The notes under the pieces were generated by a model. The model was not told the origin of the DNA. It was given only the letters and a program-made list of their open reading frames with translations, and ran no database searches. Of a stretch of 64,000 bases of DNA, positions 27,394 to 34,978 are shown piece after piece. Position 1 is the first letter of the stretch. The number at the start of each line of letters is the position of its first letter. The stretch lies in contig JADZAC010000053.1 in the NCBI GenBank assembly GCA_020852835.1, positions 1-64,000 on the forward strand. The letters run 5' to 3'. Source of the DNA: Flavobacteriales bacterium (GTDB lineage Bacteria > Bacteroidota > Bacteroidia > Flavobacteriales_F > PHOS-HE28). Position numbers and translations under genes: made by a program.

Positions 27394-28023
27394 TTATTCG
27401 CCAACTACCACCTTGGCGTAGCGCAACACCTTGTCGTGGATCATGTAGCCGGTTTCCACCACCTCGAGCACCTTGCCTTTCAATGCGGCCTCCGGGGCGG
27501 GGATCTGGGTGATCGCGTCGTGCAGGTCCGGGTTGAATGGCTGGCCCTTGGCTTCCATGGCCTTTACACCGTGGTTGGCCAGGATATGGAAGAACTTTTG
27601 ATGGATCAGGCTGAATCCCTGCTTTACGGCCTCGAGGTCGTTGACCTGCGCGTTGTGCACCATCGCCCGCTCCATGTCGTCCAGCACGGGCAGTATGCTT
27701 TTGATCGTGTCGGCACCAGCGGTCATCAACAGCTCCATGCGCTCCTTGGCGTTGCGCTTGCGGAAGTTGTCGAATTCCGCATGCAGCCTGACGTATTTGT
27801 CGTGCAGGGCATCGTGTTCGGTTTGGCGTGCATCCAGCTCCGCGCGCAACCGGTCCAGCTCACGGTCCGCGCTGCCCATTGCATCCGCTGCGGTATGCTC
27901 AGCTGCCGCTTCCGCTGCTTTGCCCAGCAGTTCTTCTGCAGTTGGGGCATCGATTTTTTCCTGGGGACTGACTTCCGGTCGATCCGACATCTGCTTGCGT
28001 TGTTTTCGGAATGGATTGCGCAT
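27394..28023 (-). CDS. grpE: GrpE nucleotide exchange factor
   Basis: GrpE releases ADP from DnaK. The 209-residue protein has an Ala/Glu-rich N-terminus, a long predicted coiled coil (RELDRLRAELDARQTEHDAL through about residue 95, with LHAEFDNFRKRNAKER, the family signature) and the C-terminal beta domain ending HDKVLRYAKVVVGE. Two starts are possible: MRNPFRKQRK at 28023 or MSDRPEV 33 bases inside. The first is preferred because a TGATTTTG box ends exactly 4 bases ahead of it. It forms a grpE-dnaJ operon; dnaK is not in this window. Confidence 0.94.
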   Translation of the reverse strand: MRNPFRKQRKQMSDRPEVSPQEKIDAPTAEELLGKAAEAAAEHTAADAMGSADRELDRLRAELDARQTEHDALHDKYVRLHAEFDNFRKRNAKERMELLMTAGADTIKSILPVLDDMERAMVHNAQVNDLEAVKQGFSLIHQKFFHILANHGVKAMEAKGQPFNPDLHDAITQIPAPEAALKGKVLEVVETGYMIHDKVLRYAKVVVGE

Positions 28024-28027
28024 CGGG

Positions 28028-28035
28028 CAAAATCA
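28028..28035 (-). promoter_or_regulatory. Candidate -7 box of grpE-dnaJ, leaderless spacing
   Basis: Minus-strand TGATTTTG (one base off TAnnTTTG) is followed by CCCG and the grpE ATG. No heat-shock operator such as a CIRCE repeat is visible in the 140-base gap. Confidence 0.4.
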
Positions 28036-28135
28036 GTGCCTTGGACAATGAGGCGACATTGCGGCGCGAAGATGGGACAGATCGGCAGGATGCCGTTTCC
28101 AAGCCGCCACTTCAGCAGCCCAAATGCAGGTCCGA

Positions 28136-28154
28136 TCCTGCGGCGTTGCCGCAG
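28136..28154 (-). terminator. Hairpin after the M43 protease gene
   Basis: CCTGCGGC pairs perfectly with GCCGCAGG across three bases, 9 bases after the M43 stop on the minus strand. There is no T run, so termination is likely but not certain. Confidence 0.5.
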
Positions 28155-28163
28155 GTGTGCAGC

Positions 28164-30107
28164 TCAACGGGCGATCAGCAAGCGTTGGTGGCTTTCCAAG
28201 CCTTGGTCCACCATCCGCACCACATACATTCCGTTCTGCCAGTCGCCCACGTCCAGCACCAAGTTGTTCGAACCGTCCACGGCCGTGAGCTGTCGGCTCA
28301 GCACCGGTCGCCCTAAGGCATCGATCACCGACAGTTCCACCACACCGTCCTGCTGGGCCTCAAAGCGTACCGTAAGGGTTTCGCTGGCCGGATTGGGGAA
28401 CAATTGCAGGTTGCTCTTCAAGCCGATGCCTGCCTCCGGCCCGGGACCTGCCGTTCGGAAATCCGATGCCGAGGTGGAGGCCCGCAGGGTGTAGCACCCG
28501 TCCGGGTCGTAGGCGCCGCCATAACCCAATACGCGAATGCGGTAGGTGCCCACGGTGCTGCCATTGTACACCACTTCTTCCGCCGTGGTGCCGCCGTTGG
28601 TGCTGTTGCCGATAACGGTGCTGCCCCGCTTTACCTGCAGGTCATAATCCCCGGGCAGGCCGCTGAGGGTGACCCGGAAGTTGGGCTGGGAAACGCTGTT
28701 GGCGAACTCGAACCAGTCCTTGTCCTTCTTCACTCCGATCAAGGCGTGGTAGTCCGTATTGGCATTGATCGAGGTGGCCGTTCCGGCCGTGTTGTTCGGC
28801 TCGTACGGGTCCGAGCAGCTGGCGGAACCCATGGAGAAGGTGGCCAGGGCGGAGTAGGCTGAGGTGGAGCCATTGGAGCAATTGGCGGCCACTTGCCATT
28901 CATAGGTTTCACCGGCTGCCAAGCCGGAAAGGTTGGCGGAAGCGGCTCCGGTGCTTGCGGTGGTCCAAGTGCCGGATCCTTGGGTCCTGAAGCGGTAGCT
29001 GTAGCTGGTGGCCCCGCTCACCGCATTCCATGCCAAGGTGGCGGTGCTCGCACCAGTGACGTTGGCGGAGGTGTTGCCTGGCGTGCCGCAAGATCCCCCG
29101 CCAGGGGCGGTGCAGCCCAAGGAGCCGGTGAGGGCCTGGCGCGCGCCCCCTGGGCTGAACACCGATTGCATGCGGTCGGCCTGCCCGTCGGTGAACAAGT
29201 TCATGCACTGGTCATCGCTGTAGTCCATGTAGTTCATGAACATGTCCCCATTGGGCCCATTGCTGCAAGAAACGCGGGGGAAAGTGGGGCACCCGTAGGT
29301 TTCATCGGCCTGGTTGGGGGTGTCGGCCACTTGGTCCGAACCGTTGCAACCGCTGCCGTCATCGCCCCAGATGTGCCGCAGGTTCATCCAATGGCCCACC
29401 TCATGGGTGGCGGAGCGACCGTACTTGAAGCTTCCTCCGGTCCCCGGCACGGTTAAGCTGCCCACGGTGCTGTAATCCACCACCACCCCGTCCGTACTGG
29501 CAGCGCCCCCGGGGAACTGCGCGTATCCGAGCAGGCCGCTGCCCAAGTCGCAAGACCAAAGGTTCAGGTAGCTGTCGCGCGGCCAAGCATCCAAACCTCC
29601 ATTGTTGTAACGCTTCACGTTGTCGTTGGAAGAGAAACTGGTCACGCTGGTTTGCCTGCGTTCAATGCCGTTGGTGGCGTTGCCGTTGGGGTCGCGCTGG
29701 GCCAGGCAGAACTGGATGTCCGTGTTGGCGGCCAAGCCGGCAAAGGCTGCGGGCGTTTCGTTGGCATCGCTGTTCATGCGGGCGAAGTCGTCGTTGAGCT
29801 GTTGGACCTGTGCAATGATCCGGGCATCGCTCACATTCTCCCCGCTGGTGTTCCATACCACGTGCACCACCACCGGGATCACCACCACGCTCCGCTCCTG
29901 CTGGGCGGCACTGCTCAATGCATAGGCGGCGGCATGGTCATCGGCCTGTTGCAGGCGCAAACCCCGGCCGGGATCGGCGGCGATCTGTTCCTGCAAGTAT
30001 TCCATGGTGCCGCATACCCGCTGGGCCACGGCTTGGTGAAGGGGCAGGAAGCTGATGAGCGCGGGCAGAAGGGCCCAAAGACCGGTACGTGTGTTGGAGC
30101 AATGCAT
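28164..30107 (-). CDS. M43 family zinc metalloprotease with Fn3, PPC and T9SS domains
   Basis: A 647-residue secreted protease. The ATG chosen begins signal peptide MHCSNTRTGLWALLPALISF; 13 in-frame codons upstream are less signal-like. Domains in order: propeptide; pappalysin-type (M43) catalytic domain with HEVGHWMNLRH (235-245), where two His and Glu plus the last His act; a fibronectin type III-like domain (about 350-440, with LAWNAVSGATSYSYRF); a PPC domain starting at SCSDPYEPNNT; and a T9SS sorting tail (FPNPASETLTVRF to ESHQRLLIAR). It likely digests external protein for nutrition. A TAAAATTG box lies 40 bases ahead. Confidence 0.93.
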   Translation of the reverse strand: MHCSNTRTGLWALLPALISFLPLHQAVAQRVCGTMEYLQEQIAADPGRGLRLQQADDHAAAYALSSAAQQERSVVVIPVVVHVVWNTSGENVSDARIIAQVQQLNDDFARMNSDANETPAAFAGLAANTDIQFCLAQRDPNGNATNGIERRQTSVTSFSSNDNVKRYNNGGLDAWPRDSYLNLWSCDLGSGLLGYAQFPGGAASTDGVVVDYSTVGSLTVPGTGGSFKYGRSATHEVGHWMNLRHIWGDDGSGCNGSDQVADTPNQADETYGCPTFPRVSCSNGPNGDMFMNYMDYSDDQCMNLFTDGQADRMQSVFSPGGARQALTGSLGCTAPGGGSCGTPGNTSANVTGASTATLAWNAVSGATSYSYRFRTQGSGTWTTASTGAASANLSGLAAGETYEWQVAANCSNGSTSAYSALATFSMGSASCSDPYEPNNTAGTATSINANTDYHALIGVKKDKDWFEFANSVSQPNFRVTLSGLPGDYDLQVKRGSTVIGNSTNGGTTAEEVVYNGSTVGTYRIRVLGYGGAYDPDGCYTLRASTSASDFRTAGPGPEAGIGLKSNLQLFPNPASETLTVRFEAQQDGVVELSVIDALGRPVLSRQLTAVDGSNNLVLDVGDWQNGMYVVRMVDQGLESHQRLLIAR

Positions 30108-30147
30108 GTTGGAGGGGTTAGCGGCCAGCAGGGTATGGCCTGCCATG

Positions 30148-30155
30148 CAATTTTA
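30148..30155 (-). promoter_or_regulatory. Candidate -7 box for the M43 protease
   Basis: Minus-strand TAAAATTG, one base off TAnnTTTG. An in-frame ATG follows only one base after the box, which argues for the downstream start at 30107. Confidence 0.35.
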
Positions 30156-30339
30156 CCAAAATCATCTGCGGGGCGCGATTTTTTTTTTGGCACGGTAGCA
30201 CACGCACCACATGTGGCCCCGGCACGCAGCATACCTCCAAGCACCTGGGGTGCCGACGCTGCGCCGTACATCACCTCATGCCATGCTCAGGGAGCGATCC
30301 CCCCGGTGGACCTTCCGCACGGCAATGCGCCCGATCGCC

Positions 30340-30888
30340 TTAAAATCCTTTGATGTACATGTCCAGCGCCTTGTCGAGCTGGTCCCCGCGCAGGTCCTTG
30401 GCCACAATGATGCCGTTCGGGTCGATGAGGAAGTTCGTTGGGATGGAGTTCACCCCATAGATGCGTGCACCTTCGGAACTCCAGGCCTTCAGGTCGCTCA
30501 CGTGGTAAGGCCAAGCCAGTTTGTCCTGTTCAATGGCGCGCTTCCAAGCTTCGCGGCTTTTGTCCAGGCTCACGCTGTAGATCGTGAAGCCCTTGCCTTG
30601 CTTGAACTTGGCCTTGCGGTATTTCTCGTAGGCGCGCACCACATTGGGGTTTTCCCGCCGGCATGGACCGCACCAGCTGGCCCAAAAGTCCAGCAGCACA
30701 TACTGCCCTTTGAGCGAGGATAATTTGATGACCTTGCTGCTGTCCGGGTTATAGAAGGCCAGTTCCGGGGCTTTGTCCCCAATGGCCGTTCCCGCTTTGC
30801 CGGGTGCCATTGCCGCGTTGTTCGTGGTAAAGCCGAATGCGGCCAGCAGGATCACGCCGGCAATGAGGGCGAAGCGGGTCTTGGTCAT
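30340..30888 (-). CDS. TlpA/ResA-like thioredoxin (CGPC)
   Basis: A 182-residue exported thiol-disulphide oxidoreductase. The N-terminus MTKTRFALIAGVILLAAFGF is a signal peptide or membrane anchor. The redox site is WASWCGPCRREN (C73, C76), and the cis-proline is in VNSIPTNFLI. Such proteins reduce or rearrange disulphides in the periplasm, often for cytochrome maturation. An in-frame ATG 18 bases upstream lies only one base after a perfect TACCTTTG box and would probably not be in the transcript, so the internal ATG is used. It is 60 bases downstream of a paralogue with CRPC. Confidence 0.87.
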   Translation of the reverse strand: MTKTRFALIAGVILLAAFGFTTNNAAMAPGKAGTAIGDKAPELAFYNPDSSKVIKLSSLKGQYVLLDFWASWCGPCRRENPNVVRAYEKYRKAKFKQGKGFTIYSVSLDKSREAWKRAIEQDKLAWPYHVSDLKAWSSEGARIYGVNSIPTNFLIDPNGIIVAKDLRGDQLDKALDMYIKGF

Positions 30889-30907
30889 CTCAAGGAGAGG
30901 TTTCATG

Positions 30908-30915
30908 CAAAGGTA
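30908..30915 (-). promoter_or_regulatory. -7 box for the CGPC thioredoxin
   Basis: Minus-strand TACCTTTG is an exact TAnnTTTG in the 60-base gap between the two thioredoxin genes, 19 bases before the preferred start. It implies that the two genes can be transcribed separately. Confidence 0.5.
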
Positions 30916-30966
30916 GGAGGGTGATGTACCGGTCTTGAGCGAACTTCGTGCCGGATCGGAAACCCA

Positions 30967-31581
30967 TCAACGTCTTTGTTTCCGCTTTTGCCGTGCAGCG
31001 GCCTTTTCCTCTTTCTCCCGCTGCTTGCGTTGTTCGGACAGGCGTTCAGGGTCGTGCTCCAGCAGCCGGTCCAACGCATGGTGCAGGTCCTCGCCGTGCA
31101 GGTCCATGCCGATCACCTTGCCTTCGGCATCGAGCAGCACATTGGTGGGGATGAATTGGACTTGGTAGGTGTTGGCCGCGGTATTGATCCCGCTTTCCAC
31201 GGCGCCCACATGCCATGGCCAGTCCAACTGGTCCTGATCGATCGCTTGTTTCCAAGCGGCTGTGCCTCCCTTGCGGTCCAGGCTTACGCTGAATACACGG
31301 AAGCCTTTGGCGCCGATGAACAGCGTGTCCTTGTACGCGTGGTAGGTGGCCCGCAGCTCGGGGTTTTCCATCCGGCAGGGCCGGCACCAACTGGCCCAGA
31401 AATCCACCAGGGTGAGGTATCCGCGGAGCTGCGACAACCGCAGGGTATCTCCGCCGGGGCCGGGCATGGCAATTTCAGGGGCCTGCTGGCCGATGACCAC
31501 CCCGGTGAGGCGCACTTGGCCGTTGGCGGAATGAAAAGGCAGGGCCAGCAGGCATAGGCTGGCGGCGATCGCTGTTTTCAT
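30967..31581 (-). CDS. TlpA/ResA-like thioredoxin (CRPC)
   Basis: A 204-residue paralogue of the next gene. Signal peptide MKTAIAASLCLLALPFHSANG; redox site WASWCRPCRMENPEL (C66, C69), with Arg in place of Gly between the cysteines, which should change the redox potential. The C-terminal 35 residues are a charged, Glu/Lys/Arg/Gln-rich helix ending RQKRKQRR, absent from the paralogue. The start is 4 bases after a CACCTTTG box. Both proteins probably work in the periplasm on different partners. Confidence 0.87.
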   Translation of the reverse strand: MKTAIAASLCLLALPFHSANGQVRLTGVVIGQQAPEIAMPGPGGDTLRLSQLRGYLTLVDFWASWCRPCRMENPELRATYHAYKDTLFIGAKGFRVFSVSLDRKGGTAAWKQAIDQDQLDWPWHVGAVESGINTAANTYQVQFIPTNVLLDAEGKVIGMDLHGEDLHHALDRLLEHDPERLSEQRKQREKEEKAAARQKRKQRR

Positions 31582-31585
31582 TGGC

Positions 31586-31593
31586 CAAAGGTG
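31586..31593 (-). promoter_or_regulatory. Candidate -7 box, leaderless spacing
   Basis: Minus-strand CACCTTTG followed by GCCA and ATG. The same octamer precedes the metallophosphoesterase start. Confidence 0.45.
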
Positions 31594-31683
31594 GGGCTGA
31601 ATTCAGCTGCACATGGAGGAGGTCCCGGTGTGCGAGTTTCTTGCAGGCCTACCGGCAGGCATGCTGCGGACCTCATGGCCGCT

Positions 31684-32991
31684 TTACGGCTGGCGTTGGA
31701 TCTTCGCGCCCAAGGCATTGAGGCGCTCGGCAATGCGCTGGTAGCCGCGGTCCACCTGCTCAATGTTGTGGATCGTACTGGTGCCCTCGGCGCTCAACGC
31801 GGCGATCAACAAGGATACCCCCGCACGGATGTCGGGGCTGGTCATGGTGATGCCGCGCAGGGGCTGTTCAAAGTTCAGGCCGTTTACCTGTACGCGGTGC
31901 GGGTCGCAGAGCGTGATCTGGGCGCCCATCTCGATCAACTTGTCCACGAAGAAGAGGCGGCTCTCGAACATTTTCTGGTGGATGAGCACACTGCCTTTGG
32001 CCTGGGTGGCCGCCACGATCACGATGCTGATGAGGTCCGGTGTGAAGCCGGGCCAGGGCGCATCGCTGATGTTCATCAAGCTGCCGTCGATGAACCGCTG
32101 GATGGCGTAGTGCTCCTGTGCGGGCACGTGAATGTCATCACCTCGGCGTTCCGCTTCAATGCCCAGCCGGCGGAACACATCGGGGATCATGCCCAGATGG
32201 TCGTAGCCGGTGTCCTTGATGGTGATGTTGCTGCGGGTGAGCGCGGCCAGACCGATGAAGGAGCCGATCTCGATCATGTCCGGCAGCATGCGGTGCTCGG
32301 TGCCGCCAAGCTCCTTCACGCCGTCGATGGTGAGCAGGTTGCTGCCGATGCCCTGGATCTTCGCGCCCATGCGCACCAGCATGGCGCAGAGCTGCTGCAA
32401 GTAAGGCTCGCAGGCCGCATTGAAAATGGTGGTGCGGCCTTCGGCCAGCACGGCGGCCATCACAATGTTGGCCGTGCCGGTCACGCTGGCCTCGTCCAGC
32501 AGCATATAGGTGCCCTTGAGCTGCTTGGCCTCGGCCTTGTAAAAGCCTTCGTTGCGGTCGTAGGTGAAGGTGGCCCCGAGTTTTTCAAAACCGATGAAAT
32601 GGGTGTCCAGCCGTCGGCGCCCGATCTTGTCACCGCCGGGCGTGGGCAGGTAGCCCTTGCCGAAGCGCGCGAGCGCAGGGCCCACCACCATCACGCTGCC
32701 CCGAAGCCCGCCGCCCATCTTCTTGAATTCGGGCTTCAGGAAAAATTCCAGGTCCACGGACTTGGCCTGAAAGCGCCAATCGCCATCGCCGATCCGCTCC
32801 ACCTGCACCCCCATGGCGCGCAAGAGGTCGATCAACTTGTTCACGTCCACGATGTCGGGCACATTGCGGATGATCACCGGCTCGCAGGTGAGCAGCACGG
32901 CGCACAGCACTTGCAGCGCTTCGTTCTTGGCACCTTGGGGGATCAGTTCGCCCGCCAGGCGGTGCCCTCCTTCAATTTTGAAACTTCCCAT
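31684..32991 (-). CDS. murA: UDP-N-acetylglucosamine 1-carboxyvinyltransferase, Asp form
   Basis: MurA transfers enolpyruvate from PEP to UDP-GlcNAc, the first committed step of peptidoglycan synthesis. The 435-residue protein starts at MGSFKIEGGHRL; K22 (QGAKNEALQ) is the conserved substrate lysine. The catalytic loop, LPGGCTIGARPVD-like in E. coli, reads TPGGDKIGRRRLD here, so the Cys that fosfomycin alkylates is D121. The choice of the fifth codon as start removes four residues and leaves TTGCTTCG plus 4 bases upstream. It lies 103 bases after DUF4290, a common Bacteroidota neighbour. Confidence 0.96.
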   Translation of the reverse strand: MGSFKIEGGHRLAGELIPQGAKNEALQVLCAVLLTCEPVIIRNVPDIVDVNKLIDLLRAMGVQVERIGDGDWRFQAKSVDLEFFLKPEFKKMGGGLRGSVMVVGPALARFGKGYLPTPGGDKIGRRRLDTHFIGFEKLGATFTYDRNEGFYKAEAKQLKGTYMLLDEASVTGTANIVMAAVLAEGRTTIFNAACEPYLQQLCAMLVRMGAKIQGIGSNLLTIDGVKELGGTEHRMLPDMIEIGSFIGLAALTRSNITIKDTGYDHLGMIPDVFRRLGIEAERRGDDIHVPAQEHYAIQRFIDGSLMNISDAPWPGFTPDLISIVIVAATQAKGSVLIHQKMFESRLFFVDKLIEMGAQITLCDPHRVQVNGLNFEQPLRGITMTSPDIRAGVSLLIAALSAEGTSTIHNIEQVDRGYQRIAERLNALGAKIQRQP

Positions 32992-32995
32992 GTTG

Positions 32996-33003
32996 CGAAG
33001 CAA
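32996..33003 (-). promoter_or_regulatory. Weak -7 box for murA, leaderless spacing
   Basis: Minus-strand TTGCTTCG, one base off TAnnTTCG, followed by CAAC and ATG. It is weak on its own and supported mainly by the shared spacing. Confidence 0.3.
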
Positions 33004-33094
33004 GGAAGGGAAGTGCTGGTTCCGCCGCCCTGGGAAAGAATGCTTTCAACAAGCCGATGTAGGTGGATCCGCAGGCGGCCGATGCCTGCCAGGC

Positions 33095-33751
33095 TCAATA
33101 CCGGTTCTTCTTGCGGCGCCGCTTCTTGCCGTTGTTATTGCGCTTGCGCATGGTCTCCACCGCATTGCGCGGGCCGTTGCGCTGCGCTTGCAGCAGGGTT
33201 TCCGTATGGGTGAGCTGCTGGTCCGGTGCCAAGCGGAGCAACCCTTTGCTCAATTCCTGGAGGTCCTTGAGGATGGCCCCGTCGCCCACACTGTCGCGGT
33301 TCCACACCAGGAACTGCTTTTTCATTTGGTTGGCAATGGCCAGGGTGAACGCGGCTTTCTCCGCGCCTTCCGGCTTGGCGATGCACTCCGCGATCATGCG
33401 CTCCACCAACTTCCCGTAGTGGCCGAAGCGGATCTCGGTCTTCGGGTAGGCTACCGGTGCGGGTTTGCTGGCCCGCTCTTCGGCCGAAGGCGGCGGAAAA
33501 GGGCAATCCACGTCCAACTTATACTCCGCCATGACGTGAAGGTGGTCCCAAAGCGTTCGCTCGCTATCGCCGTTGCTGCGCAGTTGGGGGTTCAGCTTGC
33601 CGATGGTTTGTACGATGGCCCGGGCCATGCGCGTGCGTTTGGCGCGGTCCTGCTCTTCCATGCACAAGCCTACCATGCGTTGCACATGGCGGCCGTATTC
33701 GGTAATGATCAACGGGGTGCGCTGGGTGTTGTAGTCAAGCTCGGCTTGCAT
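33095..33751 (-). CDS. DUF4290 family protein
   Basis: A 218-residue helical cytoplasmic protein of a Bacteroidota-specific family. The conserved start is MQAELDYNTQRTPLIITEYGRHVQRMV; the middle has LNPQLR and LWDHLHVMAEYKLDVDCPFP, both family signatures. The C-terminal 20 residues are strongly basic (KRNNNGKKRRRKKNRY), suggesting contact with RNA or DNA. No enzymatic function is known. Position ahead of murA is conserved in Flavobacteriales as far as I recall, hinting at a link with growth or the cell wall. 64 in-frame codons upstream are dismissed because they precede the promoter candidate and family start. Confidence 0.88.
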   Translation of the reverse strand: MQAELDYNTQRTPLIITEYGRHVQRMVGLCMEEQDRAKRTRMARAIVQTIGKLNPQLRSNGDSERTLWDHLHVMAEYKLDVDCPFPPPSAEERASKPAPVAYPKTEIRFGHYGKLVERMIAECIAKPEGAEKAAFTLAIANQMKKQFLVWNRDSVGDGAILKDLQELSKGLLRLAPDQQLTHTETLLQAQRNGPRNAVETMRKRNNNGKKRRRKKNRY

Positions 33752-33820
33752 GTGCGGAACAACGGATGGAAATGGGGGGCACCTCCCTTCGCCCGGGCCG
33801 CCAAGGCGTGGGGTGCCGGA

Positions 33821-33828
33821 CAAAGGTA
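33821..33828 (-). promoter_or_regulatory. -7 box for DUF4290
   Basis: Minus-strand TACCTTTG, exact TAnnTTTG, 69 bases ahead of the ATG. Confidence 0.5.
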
Positions 33829-33906
33829 GGCAAGGGCGCCGCAAGCCGGAGGGACCCGCTGCAGGCAATGCGAGGGTCGTATATCCTTCAGCCGGGCTGG
33901 CCAACC

Positions 33907-33935
33907 TTGGTTTCGAAAAAAAACGCATATATTCA
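33907..33935 (+). promoter_or_regulatory. Candidate promoter of the T9SS lectin-like gene
   Basis: TTGG at 33907-33910 is followed after 17 bases, including an A8 run, by TATATTCA at 33928-33935. The start codon is 24 bases on. It is less close to consensus than the others, but has a visible -33 element. Confidence 0.4.
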
Positions 33936-33958
33936 GCGTCCAAACCAAAATCACTCCA

Positions 33959-34897
33959 ATGAGGAAAAACCTACTCCTTTCACTTGCCTTGGTCCCGGCA
34001 ATTGCTGGCGCGCAGACCTTCTCGGACGATTTTGAGTCCTACACGGCAGGCATGGCCATTGCGGCCAGCTCCAATGGCCTATGGACCACTTGGAGCAATG
34101 CGCCCGGCGGCAGCGAGGATGCCTTCGCATCGGATCTTTACGCCCACAGTGGAACCATCTCGGCCGAGTTCGTGACCACCAGTGGCAGTGGCGGCCCTGC
34201 GGATTTTGTGCACGATTTCGGCAACCTCACCTCCGGGCATTATGAACTGAGCATGTGGATCATGGTGCTGGACGGTTCTGGCGGCTATGTGAACCTGATG
34301 CACACGGGCGGTGCCACGGGCGTATGGGCGCTGGGCGCTTATTTCCAAGGTGATGGCAATGGCTACATCACGGCCGGCGGCACGAACTACAATTTCACCC
34401 ACACGGTGTCGGCCTGGAATGAGCTGAAGTTCGACATCAACATGGATACGGACCTGTGCGAAGCCTTCATGAACGGCACTTCGTTGGGGTCTTGGCAGTG
34501 GAGCTACGCCGAGAACGCCGTCACCGGAGGCAGCAACCAGCTGGCTTGGCTGGACATCTTCGCCTACGGCCCCACGGGTTGGTTGGGCCACTATTTCATC
34601 GATGACGTGACCTTCCAAGAGGCCGGAGGATCCGGCATTGGCGAGCTCTACCGCACTGGTGAATTGCCGGCCTGGCCCAATCCGGCCAAGGATATGCTCA
34701 ACGTGGAGCTCGGCGCCGACCTGTCCGCCCAAGCCCGTGTAGAACTGGTGGACCTCACGGGCAAGGTGCTCACCGTGCCCACGCGCCGTACCGGCCAGGT
34801 ATTGCAGATGGACATGAGCAGCCTGGTGGATGGTGTGTACTTCGTACGGGTATCCGATGGTGCCCAACAACGCGTAGGCCGGGTGGTGAAACACTGA
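33959..34897 (+). CDS. T9SS-secreted protein with lectin-like domain
   Basis: A 312-residue protein with signal peptide MRKNLLLSLALVPAIAGAQ. Residues 20-220 form a jelly-roll-like domain as in concanavalin A/LamG-type lectins found in Bacteroidota (opening TFSDDFESYTAG; later GHYELSMWIMVLDGSGGYV and HYFIDDVTFQE). The last 80 residues (LPAWPNPAKDMLNVELG to QQRVGRVVKH) are a type A sorting domain. It probably binds carbohydrate or other surface ligands. It is followed by a strong terminator. Confidence 0.87.
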   Translation: MRKNLLLSLALVPAIAGAQTFSDDFESYTAGMAIAASSNGLWTTWSNAPGGSEDAFASDLYAHSGTISAEFVTTSGSGGPADFVHDFGNLTSGHYELSMWIMVLDGSGGYVNLMHTGGATGVWALGAYFQGDGNGYITAGGTNYNFTHTVSAWNELKFDINMDTDLCEAFMNGTSLGSWQWSYAENAVTGGSNQLAWLDIFAYGPTGWLGHYFIDDVTFQEAGGSGIGELYRTGELPAWPNPAKDMLNVELGADLSAQARVELVDLTGKVLTVPTRRTGQVLQMDMSSLVDGVYFVRVSDGAQQRVGRVVKH

Positions 34898-34915
34898 GCC
34901 TTCGGGTTTCAATAG

Positions 34916-34946
34916 AAAAAGCCGCCTCCAACGGGGCGGCTTTTTT
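34916..34946. terminator. Bidirectional terminator
   Basis: AAAAAGCCGCC pairs with GGCGGCTTTTT across 8 bases, with six T after the plus-strand arm and the matching run on the minus strand. It separates the T9SS gene from the converging helicase gene. Confidence 0.9.
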
Positions 34947-34978
34947 ATGTGCCCACCGCGCCGCTTGCGGACAGGATG

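Noticed and set aside
27990-28023. Internal ATG (MSDRPEV) as the start of grpE
   Set aside because: Possible, but the -7 box with the recurrent 4-base spacing points to the upstream ATG.
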